From: Haliclona indistincta
Taxonomy: Eukaryota > Porifera > Demospongiae > Haplosclerida > Chalinidae
Direction: 5' to 3'
Length of the DNA: 64,000 nt
Assembly (NCBI GenBank): GCA_964017065.1
Contig: OZ024792.1
Span: 7,063,754-7,127,753 of the forward strand
Positions 24,097-34,287 of the stretch are shown here, one piece after another; the first letter of the stretch is position 1, and every line of letters starts with the position of its first letter. The notes below the pieces were generated by a model that was not told where the DNA came from, did not search any database, and worked only from the letters and a program-made list of their open reading frames with translations. The translations under genes were made by a program, and so were the position numbers.

Positions 24097-25824
24097 ATGG
24101 ATGGAAGGGAAACGTCCCCTAGCGAACACCCACGCTCTCCACTTCTCCATCAAACTCTACTCCACGCCAAGCGCCGTCCTACACAGAACATCGTAGATCG
24201 TCTCTCTCGCAGGCAAGACGCCATCTTGTCTCCAGTTGCCGAGTACTATCAACAACGCCAGTTGCATGCCTCCGTCTTCCCCAGCTACACCGAGAAAGAC
24301 GTCGAAGTCCCCAACAACTGCTTCCTGCGCAAATTCACTCCAGACGGCAGCCACTTGCTGGCCTTTTCTCAAGACCAGAGAAATGTTGAGGTGTACGCAT
24401 ATCGTGGTGCAGGGGCAAGCAACCATCTTTATTCTCGAAAATCTGCAAGCATCAAGAAGTCGGTGTTTGGGTCCTTTTTAGTGTACAAATTCTCAGTGCC
24501 TGTCTGTCAACTGGGAGATGCATTGAACAGAGAATGCAGTCTCTTTACCTCATGCTGCCGATACGTCATTGTTGGGTGCTCTTCACCAGTTCACGACAAT
24601 CCCTACCCTCACATGTACGAGACGTTCAGAAACAATGAATCTCTATCACCGAGTTTGTCATTCGCTCTTGAGGACATTAACCTGTACACGGTTGATCTCC
24701 ACTTGGCGTGCGTGACAGACAACGTCACTTTCAAATGTGATAAAATCTTGCTGGCTCACAACCAGTGTCTGTCGCTGTGCGGCTCTAAGATGGCTGTGCT
24801 CTCCCTCCAGCACCAGACGGTTCATCTCTTTGAGCTGGTCGAGGGTATGTTCATGCATCTGCAAGACATAGGTAGGTTTTGTTATCCAGATGACAATGTC
24901 TTGTTCTGTGCTGAACAGTTTAGTCAAAATGATAGTGGTTATGTGTCAACATATCAGCCATTTTTAGAGAAATGGTTAAACTCTCTAAAACACCGATTTC
25001 TCACTTGTCTGTTTCGACAAGCGCAGGCTGCAGCTGGTCAATACGACAGTGAATCGATTTCACTGTTTTATAAACGGTTTAGTTATTTCAATTCTCTGAG
25101 AATCTGGAAGATGCAAATGATTGACGATGTTACGTTGCTCTTTAAGTACACTACAGAACAAGCTGTCACTTCTACTCTGAGACAGACAGAGGCAGCTTCA
25201 GTACACACCTTCTACGCTGTATATGACATAGTCTCGACAGAAATGTTGGTGGTGTACGAGAACAATTCGTTGCCTTTCTTGAGGCTTTTTGAACAGTACG
25301 CCGATGTCTTTCGATCTGCTGTAAGTCATCCAGCTGCTCTTCACACCAGCTGTGTATCAAACTGTCCCTTTGCACGAGCTCTACACAGCAAGTTCAAACA
25401 GACTATAACTAACGCAAAGTGTGGAGGTGTAGCAGAGGCTACCAAGAGGTTGCTAATGCAGCTCCCAGTTTGTTCTCAGTCTTTCTCCTCTTCTCCTTAT
25501 CTCGACCTCTCTCTGTTTCGCTATGATGACAAATGGATATCTCCTCTGGAAAGACCAAAGCCGCTTAGCGAAAATAATATCAGGTACGTTAAGCAGTTGC
25601 TCGGAGATGTAAGTTACTATTGCTTGCACTGCAGGTTCTTTTCAAGGGAGAGTGGTCTGCTTAAGTTCATGCTCAAGACTAGTTTGCCGAGAGGGACCAT
25701 GCCACTGACCAAACGGCTTGTGGCTTATATATTTCATCCATATGAACCGTTTGCAATCTCCATACAAAAAGCAGAAGCAGATTATGCTGTGAATCTGTAC
25801 TTCAAGAATGACTATTCTTTTTAA
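24097..25824 (+). CDS. DET1: DET1 homologue, CUL4-DDB1 ubiquitin ligase component
   Basis: A single open frame of 575 residues, human DET1 being about 550. Family features run the full length: NIVDRLSRRQDAI, VPNNCFLRKFTPDGSHLLAF, KSVFGSFLVYKFSVPV, a central ALEDINLYTVDLHLACV, and a C-terminal FDDK-like WISPLERPKPLS and HPYEPFAISIQKAEADY. Animal DET1 joins DDB1, DDA1, CUL4 and COP1 to ubiquitinate transcription factors such as c-Jun, in the nucleus. It lacks introns, unlike nearly all its neighbours. It ends 47 bp from the stop of the convergent LINS1, so the two 3' UTRs must overlap or be tiny. Confidence 0.95.
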   Translation: MDGRETSPSEHPRSPLLHQTLLHAKRRPTQNIVDRLSRRQDAILSPVAEYYQQRQLHASVFPSYTEKDVEVPNNCFLRKFTPDGSHLLAFSQDQRNVEVYAYRGAGASNHLYSRKSASIKKSVFGSFLVYKFSVPVCQLGDALNRECSLFTSCCRYVIVGCSSPVHDNPYPHMYETFRNNESLSPSLSFALEDINLYTVDLHLACVTDNVTFKCDKILLAHNQCLSLCGSKMAVLSLQHQTVHLFELVEGMFMHLQDIGRFCYPDDNVLFCAEQFSQNDSGYVSTYQPFLEKWLNSLKHRFLTCLFRQAQAAAGQYDSESISLFYKRFSYFNSLRIWKMQMIDDVTLLFKYTTEQAVTSTLRQTEAASVHTFYAVYDIVSTEMLVVYENNSLPFLRLFEQYADVFRSAVSHPAALHTSCVSNCPFARALHSKFKQTITNAKCGGVAEATKRLLMQLPVCSQSFSSSPYLDLSLFRYDDKWISPLERPKPLSENNIRYVKQLLGDVSYYCLHCRFFSRESGLLKFMLKTSLPRGTMPLTKRLVAYIFHPYEPFAISIQKAEADYAVNLYFKNDYSF

Positions 25825-25871
25825 TACAGAGAATTTTATTGTATATAGTATATATATATATAAATTATGTC

Positions 25872-28127
25872 TCATTCTGTCCATTCGTTCAATATTGATG
25901 TTATCCTTGTGTGTAGATCATGAGCTTGACGGGTCTTGTTCAATGGTAATAGTTGAGAATCTGATTGAGTTAGTTTAAATAACGACTTGCTTAGTTGAAA
26001 GAACAGAGTGGCTACTGAGCTGAATGAGCTATCCTCCTCTTCCCCTTCATCATCCTCTTGAGAGTCAGAGTCACTGTAGTCAAGCAGCTTGGGAACTTTA
26101 GCAGCAGTACAGTCACTTTCTTCAGCTGACTCAGTTGTGGTTTGTTTTTGAGACACCTGAGCACCAGAATTTGTGTTGTAGTATTTGCGGACGACTAGAT
26201 CTCTCTTGTCACATGCTGAAATCAGTTGCGGCATCGCTGTTGCCAAGATATCAAAATAGTTGTTCAGGAAAGAATCAAAGTCTGTCTCAGGGGAAATGAA
26301 TAGGTCAAGGAGAACGGTGTGGTCAAAACCAATACTCCTCAAGAATGCAAGCAATAGGTCGTGAATATTAAGTAGTGATACTTCGGTGTTCAATTTTTGG
26401 AGCTTCAAACATGCAGTCAGTGTTTGTACAAGGCAGCTATCCTGTGCAGCAACAATCTGTACAATGGCTTTCTGTACCAGGATGGGCAGGAGAGACTCAG
26501 GTAGCAAAGTAAACTTGTCCACAATGAGTTCTTTCAGTGAGTCCACAAGCTTAAAAATACAATCACGACTTTGAACTGTGGAACAAAACATAGCGACCTG
26601 AAAGATAATGATGATACTATTATGGTTAACGTACTTGGAAAACTGTGGTTGTACGAGTTTCCTGCTAAACATAACCACAACAGCAGTACTAAATATTTTC
26701 TAAGCAATGTGTCACTCGCTGACTGTAAAATAGGTGGTAGATCACACTGACAAACACTCTCTTTATCTTCTTCCTCTCCCACGAGCACACCACACTCAAT
26801 CATCAGTAGGCTGTGTACAAGTTCACCTTCTCTGTCAAACCAACTTCGTAAAGCACTGTCTAAAATACCAGACCACTGTAGCACTTTGGATTCGAACAAC
26901 GTTTCCAAGCTATCGAACAGCTGCATTTTCTTTTCCTCAGATGAGATATTAGAGCATTTGCTGACGGTGTCGATAAATTTTATTAAGCTGTGACTACAGC
27001 TTGACTTGACGATCATTTCACCAAGCATTGTCAGCTGAGGAACGACTGCACTCCAGAACAAACCTGTCTCATTGGGCAGACAAGGGACTTGCCCTTCCGC
27101 AGACAGTTGAACATTTGATGACGCTTGCGATGAGACTATAGATCGAAGACACTCAACAGTTAGACTGATAAACTGTAGCAACTCCTGATTGACTGTTCCC
27201 CGACAAGACGATGCTGATTGCTGCTGGACTGAGGAGGTAGCAAGATAATGGGCATAGCTCGGCCACCAAGCTGTGACAGCAGTCACGCAGATTTCTCTTT
27301 TGACTACAAAAATAATAGCTCATACCCAGGAGAGAAAAAAGCACCTGAGTACGAGGCTATACCTTTGCAAACTGATTTCCTGAGACTCTTGAGAGACTCC
27401 ACTATAGTCTGTAAACTATAAGTCACTCCTGAAACAGCATGAATAAAACATAATCACAGCACATGTAGTACCATTTCCGTGAGAAATTTCCAACAATTTA
27501 GCCAGCAATGAATCCACTACAGAGCCAACACACTAGAAAAGGCAAAATATATGATTTATTTACGACGGGATATAGACCTTGGGTGATGTATCAGAGTGAG
27601 TGATGATGGAAACAAGTGACTTGCTTGCTATGAAGTTTATAAACATGATGTTATCTGGTTCAGACACTTTGTCAATCTACAATGAGCGCATGCTAGCAAG
27701 TGATTGGACGGTTATACACACTCTCACTAGTATCCTGGGCATGTTGCATTGAGCATCAGTGAGCAGCGATGAACGAAGCTGATCAAAACACTGGCAACTG
27801 CGTGATGACATGAAGAGAAGACGTATTACAGACATCTGCAATAGAGATGTGTTGTCAGCAGCCATCTGCAAGGAAGAGTATAAAATTTCACAACGGACAT
27901 TAGACAAGTTTTGTCACTTTTTGGGTTAGAAGATAAGAGCAAGTGCCGATATTGAAAGGAAGAGTGCTGTCTTCTTTTTCTATAGTTAGATACAATCGTT
28001 GCAACTTTTTCATCGAGTTCTCCATGCTGCCCAGCCACGCCTTTCGAAACTTTAACCCGTTCGTCTTCAATTTTATTAACTTAACTCTTTCACCACTTTG
28101 TTCAACTTTAGCTTTAGGCAACGACAT
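25872..28127 (-). CDS. LINS1: Lines homologue 1 (LINS1)
   Basis: Multi-exon. The start at 28127 (MSLPKAKVEQSGERVK) and some middle splice sites are unresolved. Segments that match the family: NTSLLQMSVIRLLFMSS around 27800, DKVSEPDNIMFINFIASKS near 27640, a helical repeat region 26720-27286, and the C-terminal exon 25872-26597. That exon has FLRSIGFDHTVLLDLFISP-ETDFDSF, the LINES_C signature, then the acidic KLLDYSDSDSQED and a final FFQLSKSLFKL. Human LINS1 shows the same order. Drosophila Lines acts in Wnt and gut patterning; human LINS1 mutations cause intellectual disability; the biochemical role is not settled. Only 56 bp separate its start from that of DDX46. Confidence 0.83.
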
Positions 28128-28183
28128 CCATCCGCCGTTCTAGCTTCAAGCTTTGACCTGACTTCATCCAATTAACCGACACT
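28128..28183. promoter_or_regulatory. Shared 56-bp divergent promoter, LINS1 / DDX46
   Basis: The shortest head-to-head gap in the window. Both promoters must use this stretch or reach into the neighbour's first exon, unless the LINS1 start lies downstream of the ATG at 28127. Confidence 0.45.
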
Positions 28184-31100
28184 ATGCCAAGAGATAGAAA
28201 GCGGAGAGGAAGGCGAGAGAGCAGCTCTTCTGGCAAATCAGAAAGTGAGTTAGCAATTGAAACACGTGTTTAGTTTTCCCGCCTTGCACGTGATCTCTTT
28301 CATGCAGACAGCAGTGAGTCTGACAGCAGTCCAGAACGATACAGATCACGCAGACGTGACTATGATCGAAGAGACAGAGTTAGAGACAGGGCAAGACGAG
28401 ACAAAGATAGACGCTCGCGTAGTAGAGAAAGGTACACGTATGAATGACTTGCAATTGTATATGTAGTACTCCCTCCCTTTAGAAGGAGACGGTATCGGTC
28501 AAGATCTCGCAGTGCTTCTCGTAAAGACCGTCGTCGTCATAGTCGCTCATCTTCAATGAGGTGAGGACGTGTAAATGTGTCAGTTGATTATACTTTATGC
28601 TGTTATTCAGTCCTCATCATGGAAGAGGAAGAAAGGAGACTACTAGCCATTGTAAAGACTCTCCTGCTGTCGAGAAAGCTGAAAAGAAACAACCAGAGCC
28701 ATCGCCACCTCAACAGAGACAGGAAGCTGCTTCTCATTCTCAAGACAAAAAACCACCACAGCAGGTGAAAAAAGAAGTGAAGAAAGTTGCTGCACCTAAA
28801 AAGCAGCAGAAGCCTGAGCCAGCTGAAGAGACCACCAAGACCAAGGAAATTACTGTAGAGGAGGTTGAGGCTGCGCGGAAAAAGATTGAAGAAGAGATGA
28901 TTAAGCGCAGGGAAAGACTTGCTACGTGGCGTGCAGCTAGAGAGAAAGAAGAGGAAGAAAACAAGCCAAAACAAGAAGATGAAAGAGAGGAAGAAGGAGA
29001 AGAAGAGGAAGGAACAAAGCGGAAAGGTTGGACTTTGGAGGATGATGATGACGATGAAGACGCTGATAGTGGAGAAGCTATGGAACAGGGTAAAGGAGAA
29101 GAGAGTGGTGAAGAGGTTGACCCATTAGATGCCTTCATGATGGGAGTTGGAGAGGATGTGAAAAAAGCAAGTGAAACGAAGCAGAAGAAGGAAGGTGCCA
29201 CAATGATCAAGGTGACTAAAGTGAAGCAGAAAGCTAAAAATGGTAAACAAGTGAAGAAGGGTAAGAAAGGAGAGTTGATGCTAAACGATCAAGACGCTAT
29301 GGAATATTCTGATGATGAGGATGACGGAGATGAAGAACTGATGTCTGCATTGTCTGCTATTATGAAGAAGACCAGAAAGAAGGAAGTACCAACCGTTGAT
29401 CACAAGAAGATTGAGTACGCACCGTTTCGCAAGGATTTCTATCGAGAGGTTCCAGAACTTGCCGAGATGACACCAGAAGAAGTGTCTGCCTATCGGATAG
29501 AACTGGAGAATGTCAAGATAAAGGGGAAAGGCTGTCCTAAGCCAGTGAGGAGTTGGGCTCAGTGTGGTCTCAGCGCTCGTGTGTTGGAGGTGATCAAAAG
29601 ACAGAACTACGAGAAACCAACACCAATCCAAGCCCAGGCAATCCCTGCTATCATGTCAGGACGAGATGTGATTGGAATTGCGAAGACAGGAAGTGGGAAG
29701 ACGTTGGCATTTCTTCTGCCCCTCATCAGACATGTTAAAGATCAAGACCCCCTTGACTATGAAGAGGGTCCAATCGCTATAATACTCACACCAACACGAG
29801 AGCTAGCTATTCAAATTTACAATGAATGTCGCAAGTTCTGTAAGCCATTAAAGCTGACAGCCGTGTGTGTCTATGGAGGTACTGGTATCAGTGAACAGAT
29901 TGCTGACCTCAAAAGAGGGGCAGATATTGTCGTGTGCACTCCAGGACGAATGATTGACATGTTAGCAGCCAACAACGGCAGAGTCACAAACCTGCGGAGA
30001 ACAACATACGTGGTGCTGGATGAAGCTGATCGCATGTTCGATATGGGTTTTGAGCCTCAGGTGATGCGAATTGTCACCAATGTCCGTCCTAGTCGTCAAA
30101 TGGTGATGTTCTCTGCCACATTTCCACGTCAAATGGAGGCTCTTGCACGCAAGATACTCACTCAACCTATTGAAGTGCAGGTCGGAGGGCGAAGTGTAGT
30201 GTGCAAAGATGTTGAGCAAGATGTTGTTGTCCTAGATGATGATCAGAAGTTTTTCAAGCTCCTGGAGTTACTCGGTCAGTTTCAAGAGAAAGGAAGCGTT
30301 CTTGCCTTTGTCGAGCGTCAGGAGTCAGCTGATCACCTAATTCGTGATCTCATGAAGGCCGGCTATCCATGTATGGCACTGCATGGTGGTATGGATCAGA
30401 GCGACAGAGACAGCACCATCTCTGACTTCAGAAGTGGTGATATGCCCTTGCTTGTTGCTACATCAGTGGCTGCTAGAGGACTTGACGTAAAGCAGCTTAT
30501 TCTAGTAGTCAACTATGATTGCCCAAATCATTACGAAGACTATGTTCATCGCTGTGGGCGAACAGGAAGAGCGGGGAGAAAGGGAAATGCTTGTACCATC
30601 CTTACCCCAGAGCAGGCACGTCTGTCTGGTGAGATTATCAAGGCGTTGGAACTGTCAGGAGCTAAAGTACCACCAGAAGTCGATGAGCTTTGGAAGAGCT
30701 ACATAGAGCAAATGAAAGCGGAAGGCAAGTACAACCCAAAGAAAAGGCCAAAAGCAGCATCTGGTTTTTCGGGGAAAGGTTTCAAGTTCAATGATGAAGA
30801 AGATGCCAAAGTCATGGCTAAGAAGCTGCAGCAGAAGTCTTCACTGGGAACACAAGATGGTGATGAAGATGATGATGAAATAGCCATGCTCACACTAGAC
30901 AAGAAACTAGAAGAAGTGTTTAGTGGGAAACCAAGATTCGTTGACCCCAGCACTCCTCAAGTTCCTCTGACTGCAGCAGACAAGAAACTCAACCCTTCTG
31001 CCACAAAGAGCCTAGCAAAAGCAGCTGCCATTGCCGGTAAGCTAGTGCTGAGCAAGAACTTAGTCGCCACTGGAGGACCAACGATGTCTGCGGCACAGAC

Positions 31101-31632
31101 AGCTGCTAGCAATGTGCTAAAGGGAGGACAAGTTAGTGTAACAGGAGCTGCTTTAGCATCGCAGATTGCTGTCTCCATCAATGCTAAGGTGGGTGCTGGT
31201 CGTGCCAAGGCATCGAAAGCTTTCCTGCCTGTTGGTACCATAGTGCCCAATAGACGTGGTCAAGGAGACGATGATGATGACAGCGACGAAGACTCATGGC
31301 AGCCAGAAGTGTCGTTTGCTCTCGCTCACTTTGAAGAACAAATTGAGATCAATGATTTCCCTCAACAAATCCGTTTCAGGATCACATCGCGTGATCTTCT
31401 TGACGACATTGGTGAGTCTTGTGATGCGTATGTGTCGGTTCGCGGGCTTTACATTCCAATCGGCAAGCAACCGAAAGAGGGAGAAAGACGTCTTCACCTG
31501 CTGATAGAGGCAAAGTCAGAACGATCAGTGTCACTCGCTAAGCAGGAGATCAAACAATCCGTGAAAGAGGAGGCTCAGAGACTGGCATCTCGTTTGGGAT
31601 CATTTAGGAGTGTTGGTCGATACAAAGTGTAA
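28184..31632 (+). CDS. DDX46: DEAD-box RNA helicase DDX46 (Prp5)
   Basis: Exons 28184-28244, 28308-28431, 28483-28560 and 28611-31632 give 1094 residues; human DDX46 has about 1030. The N-terminus is an RS domain (RYRSRRRDYDRRDR), followed by an acidic/basic charged region. Helicase motifs in order: AKTGSGKT (Walker A), TPTRELA, TPGRMID, VLDEADRMFDMGF, FSATFPRQ, VATSVAARGLDV and HRCGRTGRAGR. The C-terminal domain ends RLGSFRSVGRYKV as in the family. Prp5/DDX46 remodels U2 snRNP so it can bind the branch point, in the nucleus. With TFIP11 it makes two spliceosome factors in the window. The three short 5' exons encode only the RS part. Confidence 0.97.
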
Positions 31633-31692
31633 TAATGCATATTGTACCATTAATAATAACAGTATTTTCTATTGTATACATGACAATGATAT

Positions 31693-31899
31693 CTACAGTT
31701 CATTTTTGCTAGTTACGTCTTGTTCATCTCTGGGGATCACAGTTGCTGCTGTTGCAGTTTTTGATTCTAAACGCATTCTCTTTTTCCTTTTTTGTTCTTC
31801 GGTAAATGGTTTGAGTATGTATAGACCACTGGCAATTCCTAGAAGACCAGCTACGACCAATTGATGGTTGGGAATTCCGAATACTCTACCACCGAACAT
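31693..31899 (-). CDS. PIGBOS1: PIGBOS1-like mitochondrial outer-membrane microprotein
   Basis: A 68-residue open frame starting MFGGRVFGIPNHQLV. A single membrane helix (VVAGLLGIASGLYILKPF) is followed by a basic, charged tail (EEQKRKKRMRLES). Human PIGBOS1 is 54 residues with the same plan: an MF start, LGIAGGVYI in the helix, then a proline and a charged tail. In humans the gene is head-to-head with PIGB and gave its name from that; here the divergent neighbour at 32053 is PIGB. Human PIGBOS1 sits in the mitochondrial outer membrane, contacts ER CLCC1 and tunes the unfolded protein response. An upstream in-frame start at 31947 is possible but less like the family. Confidence 0.85.
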   Translation of the reverse strand: MFGGRVFGIPNHQLVVAGLLGIASGLYILKPFTEEQKRKKRMRLESKTATAATVIPRDEQDVTSKNEL

Positions 31900-32052
31900 G
31901 ACGATAGCTGTGGTGACTGCACTGCACTGACACGTACACAGTGACACGTCCGTATTTCTTCAGTTCCGACAGTTCGCGGTTGACTGCCCGCTAAATCCGA
32001 GAGGAAGGTGCTCGTTGATTTAGCTACTCTTGTGTTGTGCTAGCTGTTGAAG
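31900..32052. promoter_or_regulatory. Shared 153-bp divergent promoter, PIGBOS1 / PIGB
   Basis: All the sequence between two divergent ATGs. No TATA box seen. Promoter role is inferred from the arrangement, which is also found in vertebrates. Confidence 0.5.
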
Positions 32053-34261
32053 ATGCGTTTTCGTGGGGAGAAAAAAGCAGAAGATACGGACAAAGCTGAA
32101 GAGGGAGGAGGAGAAAAGGGCGGAGGCTGGATCTGGAAGCTGTTCTTGTGTCTGTTAGTGTACCGGCTTCTGTCTGCTCTCTTGTGCAAGACAGCGTTTG
32201 TTCCTGACGAGCACTGGCAGTCGCTGGAGGTAGCTCACCGCCTAGTCTTCGGATATCCTACACCACGTGTGACCTTTGACCCCTAATATATTTGCATGCT
32301 GCATTGTGAGTCAGAGTGTCCTTAGCTATTTCTCACTAATGGCTACCTAACCTGGGAGTGGGACAAAGCTATAAGAGGCTACACACATCCTCTCATCTTT
32401 GCTGCTTTTTACAAGCTCCTGCAGCTGCTAAATGTGGATTATGCATGGGCAGTAGTACGTTATATACCGCCCATGTACGCTCTATAATTAACAGATCCTC
32501 CTTCACTCAGGCGGAAGGCCCAAAGTTGCTTCAAGCACTACCAGCAGCAGTGGGTGATTTGTATGTATACAGACTTGCAAAGCGACTGTTTGGACGCAAC
32601 ACTGCACAATATGCTGTATCCACAATAAAATTTCAGGATTTTGACACACCAGTCAAATTTGCTGCACATATTCCTTAAATCGGTTCATTTCAGCTTCTTT
32701 GTCAACTGTTATCATGGTTCACATTTTATTGTGCCCAACGCACTCTCTCTAATTCACTAGAAGCTGCTCTCACACCAATCGTCCTATACTACTGGTTGCT
32801 ATCAGTGACCAACAGCAAGGACAACAGGTAACAGTTTCATGTGCCCGGTAGTAAAGTGTCTCTTCGATTCAGATCAACATGGCTGTATCTCTCTGTGGCT
32901 GCTTTTTCAGTTCTAGTGCGTCCAACAGGAGCAATCATCTGGTGTCCTCTAGCTCTTCTGCACTTTGTGTCGAGTAGAGAACGTGTGAGTCTCTTCATCA
33001 GAGCTGCAATAGTTGGGTGAGATGAAGACAAATATGAACTATCAATGGATGATTTTTCATCACAGATGTATTGCATTGTTGTGGTCGATTGGAGTAGACA
33101 GATACTGCTACGGCACGGTAAATATTATCATGCACCAGTTGCAATCTAACCTTTCTCTTGTAGTGGGTATTGGTACAGTATAATTTCCTCCAGTTCAATG
33201 TTCTTGAAGGACAGTCAGCCATTTTTGGTGTCCATCCTTGGCACTGGTGAGGGGGCAGTTATCTTCAAGTGAGTCAACTTCTCTCTCTTGTTCAGGTACC
33301 TCACTCAAGGTGTACCATCTGTACTCTTCTCACTGACACCTCTCACTCTCCATGGCTACCAGCTGACTAGCACAGTACTAGAGAGAGTGCCATTCTGGTT
33401 AGCGTTTTGGCTGGTGGTCATACACAGCTTTCTCTCTCATAAGGAGTTTCGATTTATTTTTCCTATTCTGCCCATTGCTGCTTTGTATGCCGGTAAGGTC
33501 GACACAATGGTCACATCAAATAACTACACCTCAATCCAGGAAAAAGCATTATGAAGTTTTTTAACTCTGGCAAACCAGGTACAAAATGTGCAGCTCCAAT
33601 GTTCCTCTATCATTAGCTAACATTTAGCTCAACAGCTGCTAGTTGCAATACTGCTACTAGCTAATGTCCCAATGGCGATCTACTTCTCCCTCGTACACCA
33701 GAGAGGCACTATAGCAGTGATGTCTCATCTCCGAGAGGTCAGAAACTGGTCAAGTGCAACATCCACCTCACCTCTTGTTCTCACAGGATATCTCATCAAA
33801 CTCATCAGTCCTGTTTCTTCTTCCTTGTCACTCCACACCTCTACACAGTCACGTGCACGATGCTACTGTCAAACTGGAGTTCTTACAATGCTCTCCAACA
33901 AGGTAAACATGACTCCTATCTCACACTCTCCTCTCCTTCTCCCTCTCCCTTCTCTCCAGTATAAACCCAACGTACAAAAACACTGAGAAACAGTTTTATA
34001 ATCAACCAATGCACTGGTTATCTACTCGTTTCCACGGAAATGACTCTCTGCCGACCCATCTTGTAATGTTCGATGTCTTGCTACCTTTAGTTCAGGAGTT
34101 TGTGAGAGAAAACTCCTACATCAAGGTGAGCAGTGTCACGTGACAACCACACGATCATCACATGATACCTGTCATAGGTGGTGACACTTTTTCACACTCA
34201 CATACTTGACAACGATCGTGTGGGACATCACATTTTACTATACCATAAAAGACCTCATTGA
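32053..34261 (+). CDS. PIGB: GPI mannosyltransferase 3 (PIG-B)
   Basis: Multi-exon GT22 family membrane enzyme that adds the third mannose to the GPI anchor in the ER lumen. Exon 1 has a transmembrane helix ([17 protein letters not shown]) and [15 protein letters not shown], the conserved luminal DE loop. Then [20 protein letters not shown] (32359-32450), [20 protein letters not shown] (about 32523-32585), [17 protein letters not shown] (about 32915-32970), [20 protein letters not shown] (about 33438-33495), [17 protein letters not shown] (about 33690-33740), and at the C-terminus [13 protein letters not shown] and [13 protein letters not shown]. Stop TGA at 34259-34261. I could not fix every splice site; the first donor is likely just after HRL. 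Its stop is 26 bp from the stop of the convergent 53BP1 gene. Confidence 0.93.
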
Positions 34262-34287
34262 TTTTTTTTGAGAAAATGAAAGTTAAC

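Noticed and set aside
28740..29210. Minus-strand open frame of 156 codons, Ser/Phe-rich
   Set aside because: It is the reverse of the acidic/basic GAA/GAG-rich part of DDX46.
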